Origin: Beta vulgaris subsp. vulgaris | Lineage: Eukaryota; Streptophyta; Magnoliopsida; Caryophyllales; Amaranthaceae | Length of the DNA stretch: 64,000 nucleotides | Direction of reading: 5' to 3' | Assembly: GCF_026745355.1 (NCBI RefSeq) | Contig: NC_079203.1 | Coordinates: 44,248,081-44,312,080 of the forward strand | Part shown: piece by piece, positions 11,335 through 21,026 of the stretch | Position numbering within the stretch: position 1 is the stretch's first letter | Layout: each line of letters opens with the position of its first letter | Program-made: the position numbers and the translations under genes | Notes under the pieces: model-generated | Databases searched by the model: none | Seen by the model: the letters and a program-made list of their open reading frames with translations, nothing else | What the model was told of the DNA's origin: nothing

Positions 11335-12340
11335 ATATCTCCCTCCCAACCCACCCCAGACCAGCGCAGCCTCAAACCCCTACCACCGCATCACCTGCCG
11401 CCACACCAGACCCCACCACCGCACCAGATTAAACCGCCACCACTACATCACCACACCAACCTTCTTCTCTCTCATTTCCCCAAACCTCCCCCCTCTTCTC
11501 CACTCCACCGCCGCAACCCCTCTCCAACCCTCCCCCTCCACCACCGCTACCCGTCCCCCACTCCCCCCCATCGATTTTCCGCTCCCCTTCTCCGTCGAAT
11601 TCCCCAGCCAACAACAACAACAATGATAACAGAGGGTCGACGTCCCAGCACCACCCTCGAAAAATAGAGGAGAGAGAGAGAGAGCGCAGCACCACCCTCG
11701 AAAAACAGAGGAGAGAGATAGCGCAACACCACCCTCGAAAAACAGAGGAGAGAGAGAGAGCGTAGCACCACCCTCGAAAAACAGAGGAGAGAGAGAGAGT
11801 AGCACCACCCTCGAAAAACAGAGGAGAGAGAGCGCATCACCACTCTAAAAAAACAGGAGAGAGAGAGAAAAAAAAAAGAGCGTAGCACCACCCTCGAAAA
11901 ATAAAGGAGAGAGAGCATAATACCACCCTTGAAAAACATATTATAGATAGAGGGGTGGGGGTGCTGCGTTTTTTCGGCGAAATCAAGGGAGACTAGGAGG
12001 TGGAGCGGAGGGGGACGGGTGCTGCGCCTGTAGGAGGGAGGGGGACGGGTGCTGCGCCTGTAGGAGGAGGGGACGGGTGGGGGTGGGGTGGGGGTGGGTG
12101 GGGGGGAGGGTTAGGGTGGGTTAGGGTTTACATTAGGATCAAGGTTAGAGTTAGATTAGGATTAGGGTTTAGAGTTAATAATGGCAAAATGGTAAATAAC
12201 GCTAACGGTGAGCTAACGGAAGTTAGAAAAAGGGCATCTGGTGCACATTTTCGAAAAGTCAAGGGTATATGGTGAATTTTTGAAACTGAGGGTATATGGT
12301 GAATCTTTTAATTTGTCGAGGGTATTTGGTGAAAAAACCG
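11335..12340. mobile_element. Inverted-repeat family with telomere-like core, copy A, left arm lost
   Basis: The right arm (about 12180-12340) matches copies B, C and D: a GTAAATAACG...TAACGG segment, several GGGTATATGGTGAAT words and a terminal TTTGGTGAAAAAACCG. The left C-rich part (11340-11600) mirrors the G-rich part (12000-12180), but no left terminal arm was found. The core at 12105-12180 has repeated TTAGGGT words. Proline- or glycine-rich readings here are composition artefacts. Confidence 0.65.
11648..11945. repeat. Minisatellite, about 8 units of 35-45 bp
   Basis: Units contain CACCACCCTCGAAAAACAG followed by a variable GA-rich tract and then GCGCAGC or GCGTAGC. Starts recur near 11650, 11690, 11730, 11768, 11805, 11838, 11888 and 11920. 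It sits inside copy A. Confidence 0.85.
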
Positions 12341-12690
12341 TATATTAAAAGGCGTATCTGACAACATATATACGTCAGATGACACATTGACACCTCTCAT
12401 ACTCCACTAGAATTGCCCAATGCGTACAAATGTCATGTCAACTATAAAAAGTAAATTGGCTCGCAACAACATTTGAACGCATGACATCTTGCTATTAACA
12501 TAACACAATTATCATCTCAACCAACTTTTAATCATGATTTAAATGTCCATATCATTATATTTGTACCTTTTAAATGTTGATTTTTTTTTTATTGTAGTTT
12601 AATGTGAATGGAAAAAAATGCATATCAAGTTTGGAAAAAGTTTTCACCGGAGGCAATGCCGAGACCAAATACTAGTAAAATTATTGTATA
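12341..12690 (-). repeat. Dispersed repeat R, copy 1, with tRNA-like promoter boxes
   Basis: Similar in order and orientation to 41352-42360 (shared words include TATATTAAAAG, ATCTCAACCAACTTTTAATC and ATGCATATCAAGTT). On the minus strand it reads TTGGTTGAGATG, like a pol III A box, then GCGTTCAAATG in place of the B box, which is better kept in copy 2. I infer a tRNA-derived SINE, or a longer repeat containing one. Confidence 0.55.
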
Positions 12691-13026
12691 TTGTTCATAA
12701 TCGAGATTATTCTTTAAAAAAAAATTAAACCTAGCAAAGTAAGTGGAATAGAGCATAAAAGTTGCTTATTTTATGATATCATCTTTCTTCATTCTCCAAA
12801 TAATTGCGGATTTGGATTCTTCAAAGTCCATATTACAACTTTTACAATCAATCTCAACAATATATAAGAAAATACAAATCACGTGAGACTTCCTTAATTT
12901 GTTGTTTTCATGTGTATTATCAAAATATAAACTTTATTAATATTTTTATACAAAACTAAAAATATTAATGGTCAAAAATCTATACTAATACTCTATTTTC
13001 ATGTCAAACCCCTCAACTAAAAAAAA

Positions 13027-13107
13027 TATGTCGTGTGGTTAGAAGGTATCAAACACGTGACCTTTGATTTAGAAAGTGAAAGCTTAATCATTGATCCAAC
13101 ATAACAT
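13027..13107 (-). repeat. tRNA-derived SINE-like fragment
   Basis: On the minus strand TTGGATCAATGATTAAG is followed about 28 bp later by AGGTCACGTGTTTGATACC, which resembles a degenerate A box and a B box (GGTTCGANNCC type). No tail or TSD was resolved. Confidence 0.45.
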
Positions 13108-13574
13108 CATTGTTTAATATTTCAAAATAAAATATAATAATGTCTTGTAATTATATCTCATTAAAAGACTACACAAGTAGTTGGATACCTAACACATTAA
13201 TGGTAATGATAGTAGACATTGTAGACATAAACTTTTACTCCAATTTCTTGTATTCTTCAAATTATGACGTCAAATTTTTTCCTCACAAGACAAAAAATTA
13301 CGAAAAGAAACCATCCGGAGCATCGTCCAGGACACTCACTAGTGAATCTTGAAAACAAGATCAAATGTACAATAATTTCAGAGTTAGTAACTTTTTTTTT
13401 AAAATGATGTGATATTATGTAATTTAACCTTAACAATAATGATTACTTTTAAATGCAATATTCATTAAAGGCATGTTGCAATTTGAGTAACATACTCCGA
13501 AAGATAAAACCTCAAAATTGTTAAATTACAAACTAAAGAGACTCTTATCTAGTCAGATTGCATTTACAAAATTA

Positions 13575-13579
<5 letters not shown>

Positions 13580-13625
<46 letters not shown>
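13580..13625. repeat. (AT)n microsatellite
   Basis: About 22 uninterrupted AT dinucleotides. Confidence 0.95.
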
Positions 13626-13627
<2 letters not shown>

Positions 13628-14336
13628 TTATAAATGCTTATAACAACTGTGCAAATATTAATCGAAATATTATTTTCGCCCCTATAAAGTAACCCTTTCC
13701 CGTGTTATATATCATCACCCTTTTATTTTAAAGTCAAAATTTGTAAAATTTTAACTTTATTCTTATTTATATATGTAAAAGAGTATTATCACGTGATATA
13801 TTGTTTAATTTGTTATAATATTAGCCTTTATTTTATAAATTGTTTAATTTATAATATGTTAGCATGAATCTAAATATATTGATGGGCGATGGTTGACGTA
13901 CATAAGGAAAAATAAAATAAAGTGGGAGAATAATTTTGTAAACGGAAGATGACTAGGTAATTGGAACTTGGAAGATAAGAGACTCCTCGTACAATGATCT
14001 ATGGGCTAGGCCCTAGGGTGGCCCAATGGTGAATTTGCTGTTTAGCAAAGAGGAAACACAGTGAAAGGGAAAAATGATTAAAAAAGAGAGATGCAACTAC
14101 TTTTGAGTTTTGACCAAGCAACTTCACCTGATTTGTCATTTAGGACAAAATTTTCTGTTCATGGATGCCATGGAGCTACAATGTGCCAGATTTGATAATT
14201 ATTGTTTTATTGTCCATCATAAATATTCATAACCATGGCCATTCATGAGGGAAATTAACTCTTTAACACTTTCTTCTTTATTTATTGGATTATGCTATAT
14301 GCAGCGCTAATAATTTTATATAAGACATAAATATAT

Positions 14337-15161
14337 CGATTTTTTTCCCAAATATCCTTGACAAATCGCGAAATTCACCATATACCCCTCATTATTTCAG
14401 ATATTTACCATATACCCCTGACTTTTCAAAACTGTGCTCCATATACCATTTTTCCAACAGACGTTAAGTCGCCGTTAGCTTTATTTACGATATTGTCATT
14501 ATTAACCTCTAACCCTGAAATCTTAATACTCTAATGCTAACCCTAATCCTACCCCCTAAATTTAACCTACCCATAACCCTAATCCCCTGCAAACCCCTCC
14601 CCCACCCCCTCTTCCTCCACCATCGATTTCTCTGTTTTGGTTTGCCCAAAATCGAACCACCGTGCTGCCACCCAACCTCCGACCACCTTGTGCACTCCCC
14701 AAACGCGTTCCCCTGCTCTCGCACCTTCTCTATCCTCTCACATAAACTCCATGAGAAATCATTGCGAAAATTCAAGGGGGGGGGGGGGTTTGGCAGGCTG
14801 GGGTAGCGGTTGCGGCGGAGGGGGAGGGGGGTTGCAGCGATGGAGGGGTGAGGGAGGGGGATGCGGCGGTGGAGAATAGGGAGAGGGTGGGGGTGGAGGG
14901 GATGGGAGGGGTGGTGGGCTGGGTGGTTTAGGGTTTGGGGAAGGGGAGGGTGGGTTAGGGTTTGGGGGAAGGTTAGGATTAGGGGTTAGGGGGTTAATGA
15001 TGGCAATATTGTAAATAACGTTAACGACAACCTAACATTCGTTAGAAAAAAGGTGTTTGGTGAACATTTTCATAAACTTATGGGTATATGGTGAATATCT
15101 GAAACATTGAGGGTATATGGTGAATTTCGTGATATGTTGGGAATATTTGTTGAAAAAATCG
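14337..15161. mobile_element. Inverted-repeat family with telomere-like core, copy B, complete
   Basis: Both arms are present. The left end begins CGATTTTTTTCCCAAATAT and continues with CACCATATACCC words; the right end, read inward, begins CGATTTTTTCAACAAATATT. Flanks TAAATATAT (14328-14336) and TAAATACAT (15162-15170) match 8 of 9, suggesting a 9-bp MULE-type TSD. The core is C-rich on the left (14570-14720) and G-rich on the right (14775-14990), with TTAGGGTTTGGGG-like words. No transposase. Confidence 0.75.
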
Positions 15162-15438
15162 TAAATACATTGCTTAAAATGGAAATTAGTTGTCAATTTA
15201 TGACAAAAGTTTGCATTAATCTATGTAATAAATGATCAGTTAATGTCTTTTTTTTTCCTCATTTTTAGCTTTTTCCTTATTTATTAGTTACAACGATTTG
15301 ACTCTCATACTTATTAATACAATACTTTTAACAAAAGGATCATAACTTGAGACTTTAAATTTTATATTGACATAAATTTAATAAAATCTTATATGATTAA
15401 ATTTTTTCATTGTGTATAAATCACAAAATATGGTCAAA

Positions 15439-17057
15439 CACTAGTGAAAAAATAAGGAAGGGTTGCGCTAAAAAAGACCCTTAGGATTGCGTATTTTGAC
15501 AGCAGCGCTTTCCATAGCAGCCCTTCACTTTTTAAGTAGGAATGCGTTTTTCAAACGCAACCCTTTACAACGGAGGGCTGCGTTTTTAACAACAAACGCA
15601 ACCCTTCATGCTTAAAAGGGCTGCATTTTTTTTACCTAAAAACGCAACCCTTTAGAAGGGCTGCGTTTTTAGGTAAAAAATGCAGCCCTTTTAAGCATGA
15701 AGGACTGCGTTTGTTGTTAAAAACGCAGCCCTTTTGAGCATGAAGGGCTGCTAAAAACACAGCCCTTTTGACCCAAAAAAAGTTTTAATTTTTTTTTTTT
15801 TTGCCTTTTTTTTATCAAACAGCATGATTATATGTATAAACAGCATGTTGATAACCCTCAAACCACTTTCATTCGAACAGATGAAACAAGACTAACATAT
15901 TCCACAATAAACCAAAAACACTATACTTACCCTTCTGAAATTACATAAATTCAGCAAAACAAAGATGAGCAAAAATGAACAAAAATGAAAACAACGAACG
16001 AAAAACAAAAGAGAAAAATTATAGATCTGAAATTACATAAATTCATCAAAACAAAAATCAAGAAATTCTAGATCTGAAAAACGAAAAATCTACAACTTGT
16101 GGTTGTCGTACGATAAATTTCTCAGATCTATATAAAGACGACGAAAAATCTAAAATTTCTCAGATCTGAAATTCTAAATTCATCTATAACAAAAATTAAG
16201 AAATTCTCAGATCTATGAGCGAAGCTTCCTCGACGATAAATTTCTTCTGGAGTACATTGTAGGGTAGGATTCTTCTGGGTCACAGTTTGGTGGTGAAGTT
16301 GCTATGAGCCGAAATTATTGCTTTACCCTTGGTTATCCTACGATGCGCTCCCTCCCTCTTTCGTCATCTCATTCTTCAGCCAAGATTTTTCCGGTGGTGG
16401 TGGTGGTGGAGTCATTGCTCATAATCATGTGGTAACTTCCCATATAAAGGAATGGTTACGATACCCATAAACTCGGCTTGTCCTTCAAATGAAGGGCAGC
16501 AAGCCCTACCACTTTGGCAACGTACATTCGATCCACAAAGCAGAGTTATTATCAACTGGAATCGTTTTATGTTTGTCATTTTAATAATCAGATAGGAAGC
16601 TCTTTTTACTGATACAAGAGGGAGGGTGAGAGAGAAGAGGGAGGGTGAGAGAGAAGCGTGAGAGAGAGAGAGAGGTGTGAGACAGAGAAGAGAGAGGGTG
16701 AGAAGGAGGCATGAGAGAGAGGAGAGAGTTTAAATTGTGAGAATCCCTTAGCCCAATAATTTTTTAAAATTAAAGTTACTTAAAAAAAACCCATAAAGGG
16801 TTGCATTTTTTAAAAAACGCAGCCCTATAAGTCATAAAGGGTTGCGTTTTTTAAAAAACGTAGCCCTTCTAACTTTAAGAAGGGCTGCATTTTTTAGACA
16901 AGCGCGGATAAAGGGCTGCGCTTTTATTTAAAAACGCAGCCATACTGTAAAGAAGGGCTGCGTTTTATTTAAAACTGCAGCCCTACAATAAAGAAGGGTT
17001 GCGTTTTGAAGAAAGCGCAGCCCTTCCAGCGCAACCCTTTCTTTTTTCCCCCTAGTG
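15439..17057. mobile_element. Non-autonomous CACTA element, 1.62 kb
   Basis: The left end is CACTAGTGAAAAAATAAG and the right end, read inward, is CACTAGGGGGAAAAAAG, both then reaching AAGGGTTGCGCT. The flanks are AAA (15436-15438) and AAA (17058-17060), the expected 3-bp TSD. Both subterminal zones (15460-15775 and 16795-17040) carry many copies of AAGGGCTGCGTTTTT in both orientations, the arrangement that TNPA-type proteins bind in En/Spm. The middle has GA-rich runs (16615-16730) and no transposase ORF. Confidence 0.9.
15575..15731. repeat. Near-perfect palindrome of about 157 bp
   Basis: The left arm starts GGGCTGCGTTTTTAACAAC and the right arm ends GTTGTTAAAAACGCAGCCC. The centre is near 15653. 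I count about three mismatches and a two-base length difference in a T run over arms of about 75 bp. It lies in the left subterminal zone of the CACTA element. Confidence 0.9.
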
Positions 17058-17632
17058 AAAGTAAAATGTAAACAAAGCCATTCAAATGAAACTAAATAAG
17101 AAGAGAGAAAGTATAAAAGTGTTACTAGAAAGCCATTTTCTCTATATCTTTTTAAAGCCTTGTAATTTGGTAGGTGGGAAATGAGATAAGGGGTTAAAGT
17201 TAATATCTCAATTTTATTCATAAAGAAAGAAAAGTTCATATCTCAATTACTCACAAAATCTATATACAGTAAGGAAGAATGAAAAAAATATGGGCAAGAC
17301 AAATATTGGGACTAGACCCCCTGAATTTCCTCGATTTTATTATCTGAGGGGTGGTTTTTGGAGAAGAGAATACGGGAAGAGGGTGAATGACAATATTGCC
17401 ATTTATGAAAATGAAGGAAAGTGTTTGTGAAAATAATTGAACAAATTTTTGATTTATTTTTCACCTTATCTTCATTGAATTGAGGATAACATATTACATT
17501 GTAATTTATGTTATAAAAAAACCTCATACGTATTGAGTCCCGTAAATAATTACATGAATCTCATGTTATTTGCTCATTTAATTCATGTCATTTGAGTTTT
17601 TAAAGCAAAGAATCAGTAGCTTTGATTAGTTA

Positions 17633-17861
17633 GGACATGTTCTCCCCAACTTATTCTCAGGTCAGTTCAGTTTAATTCAGTTCAGTTCAACTTTAGATAA
17701 TACTTTTACTCTTACATATCATTATTCATTTCAGTTCAGTTCAATTCAGTTCAATTCAATTCAGTTCAGTTCAATTCAATTCAATTCAGTTCAGTTCAGT
17801 TCAGTTCAGTTCAGTTCAATTCAATTCAGTTCAACTGTTTTATCCTGAAGAGAACATGCTC
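17633..17861 (-). mobile_element. Tourist-like MITE of the TTCAG family, copy 1
   Basis: Ends are GGACATGTTCTCC and GAGAACATGCTC, flanked by TTA on both sides (17630-17632 and 17862-17864). The interior is almost entirely TTCAG/TTCAA pentamers. Three-bp TWA duplications fit PIF/Harbinger elements. Confidence 0.85.
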
Positions 17862-17884
17862 TTACTTATGTTGTAACATACGTA

Positions 17885-18118
17885 GGGCCTGTTCTCTTCG
17901 GCATAAAACAGCTGGACTGGACTGAACTGAACTGAACTAAACTGATATGAATTGAACCGAACTGAATTGAACTGAACTGAATTGAACTGAAATGAAATGA
18001 ATAGTGATATGTGAGAGTAAAAGTATTGTCAAGAGCTGAACTGAACTGAACTGAACTGATCTGAATTGAACTGAACTGAACTGAATTGAACTGAAAATAA
18101 GTTGGGGAGAACATTCCC
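17885..18118 (+). mobile_element. Tourist-like MITE of the TTCAG family, copy 2
   Basis: Begins GGGCCTGTTCTCTTCGGC and ends GGGGAGAACATTCCC. It has the same pentamer interior as copy 1 in the opposite orientation, only 23 bp away. The flanking triplets GTA and TAA do not match, so the TSD is lost or the pair has rearranged. Confidence 0.8.
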
Positions 18119-18386
18119 TAACTATTATTCTTACATCCAAAAATTTCTCATCTCCAATACTAACCAAACAAAGGATTCATATATCTATTCACTAATCATA
18201 CATTCACATCCATTTTTTATAATTTCCTATTATAACATACCAAATGCCTTGTTATTTTATTCTATTAGATTTTTTCAAAATATACTCCTGTTTGCCAATG
18301 CAGTGAGATTTATGATTTTTCTAGGGTCCTTGTAACAATAATTTTTTTTGACGGGCCTTTTAAGTTTTAACTTTTAACAATAATTA

Positions 18387-18550
18387 GGGTCTGTTCTCCC
18401 CAGCTTATTTTCAGTTCAGTTCAGTTCAGCTCTTGACAATACTTTTACTCTCACATATCACTATTCATTTCAGTTCAGTTCAATTCAGTTCAGTTTAGAT
18501 CAGTTCAGTTCAGTTCAATCCAGTTGTTTTATGCCGAAGAGAACAGATCC
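18387..18550 (-). mobile_element. Tourist-like MITE of the TTCAG family, copy 3
   Basis: Ends GGGTCTGTTCTCC and GAGAACAGATCC, flanked by TTA (18384-18386 and 18551-18553). Pentamer core as in copy 1, with one short unique segment. Confidence 0.85.
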
Positions 18551-18912
18551 TTAGTCCTTGTCATGGCTGTCAAAAAAAGAAAAAATTAGTCGACTTGTAT
18601 TTGATCACCTACTATTCTACAAACAATGCACGTAAACTGGTCTGATGGGTGTATCTGATTGATCAACTTACTGATATGGGCTGTATGCTCTGGAGGTGAG
18701 ATTTCCTACAGAAAGTAGCCAACTTTTTCCTATGGGCTATCCCTTGAATTTTTAGGTTTCAAGGCCCCAAATGGTATTCTAGAACCAAAGAGTTGCCTGA
18801 TCTATTGTAAACTTACTGACAAGATAAGTGTAGGCCCAATAAAACAAAAGAAGGGATAATGAAAGAGCCCACAGTGTAAAAACGGGCATGGGCTCCTGGC
18901 ATATAGATAAAA

Positions 18913-19655
18913 CTAGAATTTTTTGCACACGATGCGTGCTTGAATTTTTTTCGAAACAGAAACTCGATTTTCTTCGGCATAAGAGTCAAAATTTGATCAT
19001 TAGACATACGAAGTATAATTGTTTTTAGTTGCAAAATTTAATTGGTTTTGTTTCTGCCACTTAAATCTCTCACCATTCTTTTTTTTTTTTTTTTTTTTTT
19101 ACTTTTCAAAGTTCAATTCTATGAACAAAATAGAAATTTCATTGAATTTATTTATGATTTCTAATATTATAATTTTTAGTTGATTTTTGAATTAAGTACA
19201 ATACTTCATAAATTGTAAAGAGATTGAAGACTTTGATTTCAAGTCAATTTTTTGATAGGTTGTAGTTTGTAAGTGAGTTTTTAAGTTTTTGTAAAGTTTT
19301 CTCATTTTAGGGCCTATTCTCTTCGGCATAAAATAGCTGAACTGAACTGAATTGAACTGAATTGAACTGAACTGATCTGAAATGAACTGATCTGAACTGA
19401 ACTGAATTGAACCGAACTAAACCGAACTGAAAATAAGCTGGGGAGAATAGGCCCTTAGTGATTTGCATAACGTAAATTATGCAATTTTATGATTTTTGTT
19501 GACTTGTGAGTGATTGTTATAATTATATTTTCGATATTTTTGTTTGAAGCCCCCTTTGATTTGTAAGTGAATTTGTAATTTAGAATGGGAAGGGGATAAC
19601 ATAGTCTCTTCATTCCGGGACACCATAGCTCCCCCCTTCCCTTATGTAATAGAGA
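18913..19655 (-). mobile_element. Non-autonomous Helitron, 743 bp
   Basis: Read on the minus strand it starts TCTCTATTACATAAGGG after an A and ends with the hairpin GCACGCATCGTGTGC, a short A-rich spacer and CTAG before a T. This is the standard Helitron signature with insertion between A and T. It contains Tourist copy 4. No Rep/helicase coding was seen. Confidence 0.8.
19310..19454 (+). mobile_element. Tourist-like MITE of the TTCAG family, copy 4, nested in a Helitron
   Basis: GGGCCTATTCTC and GAGAATAGGCCC are perfect inverted ends, flanked by TTA on both sides (19307-19309 and 19455-19457). Pentamer core of CTGAA words. Confidence 0.9.
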
Positions 19656-19879
19656 TATGTTGTACTTTAATTATTGAATGATATTTTACATAAACCTTTT
19701 TACCTTGATAATTAATCGCTATTATATAATAGAAAAAGATAGGTCCAAATATATGTAAAAGTTTCATTATATATAGAAAACACTATAAAAAGTAATTTTT
19801 TTTTCCTTGTCTAACTTCTAAATTCTGATTTCACTACAAATACACCTCTATTTTTTATCATGGCCCACCATTAATTGTG

Positions 19880-20248
19880 AATGATTCTTGAGAATAGTGA
19901 TTTGTAAGTAAATTTTTGTAAATGTTTTTGTATGTATTGACGTTCTAGGTTATTAGTTTTAGTTTGTATGTTAATTTTAAGTTTTAATAAAGTTTCCTGA
20001 TTCTTTGAGTGATTTGCGTGATTTTTATAACGTGATTTTTTCAATTGTATGAGTGATTTGTAAAGTTTGTTCTTTTAAGTGATTTATGAGTGATTTGTGA
20101 GTGAGTGTTGAAAATTAATTTTTGGTAGTTTTCTTGAGTGTCGATTTTGATTTTGACATTCCTTTTGTAATTTAGAAAGGAAAGAGGGGCAAAATAGACA
20201 TTTCAAAAGAGGACACTATTGCTTCCCCCTTCCCTTATATAACAAAGA
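19880..20248 (-). mobile_element. 5' part of a second Helitron of the same family
   Basis: Read on the minus strand it begins TCTTTGTTATATAAGGGAAG after an A and then follows the start of the Helitron at 37716 closely (shared segments include TAGTGTCCTCTTTTGAAATG). No hairpin/CTAG end was found for it; the Helitron at 18913-19655 lies where the 3' part would be. Confidence 0.65.
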
Positions 20249-20264
20249 TTATATATGTAAATAA

Positions 20265-20681
20265 CGGTTTTTCACCAAATACACTCAAGTTTTCAAAAAA
20301 ATTCACCAGGTACCTCCATGTTTTTAAAATTCACAGGGTACCCAATTTTATGTAAACACACCAGATATCCTTAATGACTAACGACGGTTAACGCCTTTAA
20401 TTTTAACCGTAATTAAACCCTAATAAACCTGTCTTGACCCTAATTTCTAAGCTTATCCTAACCCTAACCCTAACCCTAACCCTAACCCCTAACTCTCCCA
20501 CCTCAATGTTAGGGTTTAATGATGGCAAAATCATAAATAACGTTAACTGTGAATTAACGGAAATTAGAAAAAGGGCATTTGGTGAACGTTTTTAAATAAT
20601 CAATGGTATATGTTGAATTTTTGGAACATCGAAGATGTATGGTGAATTTTTAAATTTGTCGAGGTATTTAGTGAAAAGTCG
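20265..20681. mobile_element. Inverted-repeat family with telomere-like core, copy C
   Basis: The left end CGGTTTTTCACCAAATACA faces, at the right, TATTTAGTGAAAAGTCG. Arms carry the family words (CACCAGGTACC, GGTATATGTTGAAT, ATAACGTTAACTGTG). The core includes the CCCTAA array at 20457-20489. The flanking sequences do not form a clear TSD. Confidence 0.7.
20457..20489. repeat. Interstitial telomere-like array of CCCTAA hexamers
   Basis: Five perfect CCCTAA units in a row. The repeat is the six-base TTAGGG type, not the seven-base TTTAGGG usual at plant telomeres. Confidence 0.95.
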
Positions 20682-21026
20682 TAATTTAAAAATAGACGGT
20701 CTCTTATAAGACAAACTCGAAACAAAAACAACAATTGTAACCAAAGAGGGTAATATACAATTACACGTGGGGCAATTTTACATGGAAATTCGTCAATCAA
20801 ACTGTCACCAGTCACCAGTTCTCTTGCCTAAAGATGAAGAATCGGTGGTGGAGAGCTGTAGCACCCAAAATTTGTCCATTTAGGGCTCATCAAAATACCA
20901 CTATCATATCACCCTTTTCCCCCTTTTGCTTCTTAATCTTTATAAAGATGATATTTTTTTTGATGGGTTAAAAAGATTTTTAAGTATTATTGTTGTTTTT
21001 TGATGGGTTTGGGTTGCAAATTGAAT
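20682..21026 (+). promoter_or_regulatory. 5' flank and leader of the sigma factor gene
   Basis: Sequence between transposon copy C and the inferred start codon. No convincing TATA box or other named element was identified. The 5' UTR border is unknown. Confidence 0.4.

Larger units (their letters stand above)
12691..14336. other. AT-rich intergenic sequence
   Basis: No gene was recognised. It holds a tRNA-like fragment (13027-13107) and an AT microsatellite (13580-13625). Confidence 0.65.

Noticed and set aside
11248..12275. Proline-, serine- and glycine-rich open frames on both strands
   Set aside because: They follow the C-rich, GAGA minisatellite and G-rich tracts of transposon copy A; no start context, introns or conserved motifs.
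17866..18167. Open frames encoding VQFSS repeats
   Set aside because: Direct translation of TTCAG pentamers in a Tourist MITE.
19080..19101. A fourth tail-only insertion at a T22 run
   Set aside because: No direct repeats flank the run.
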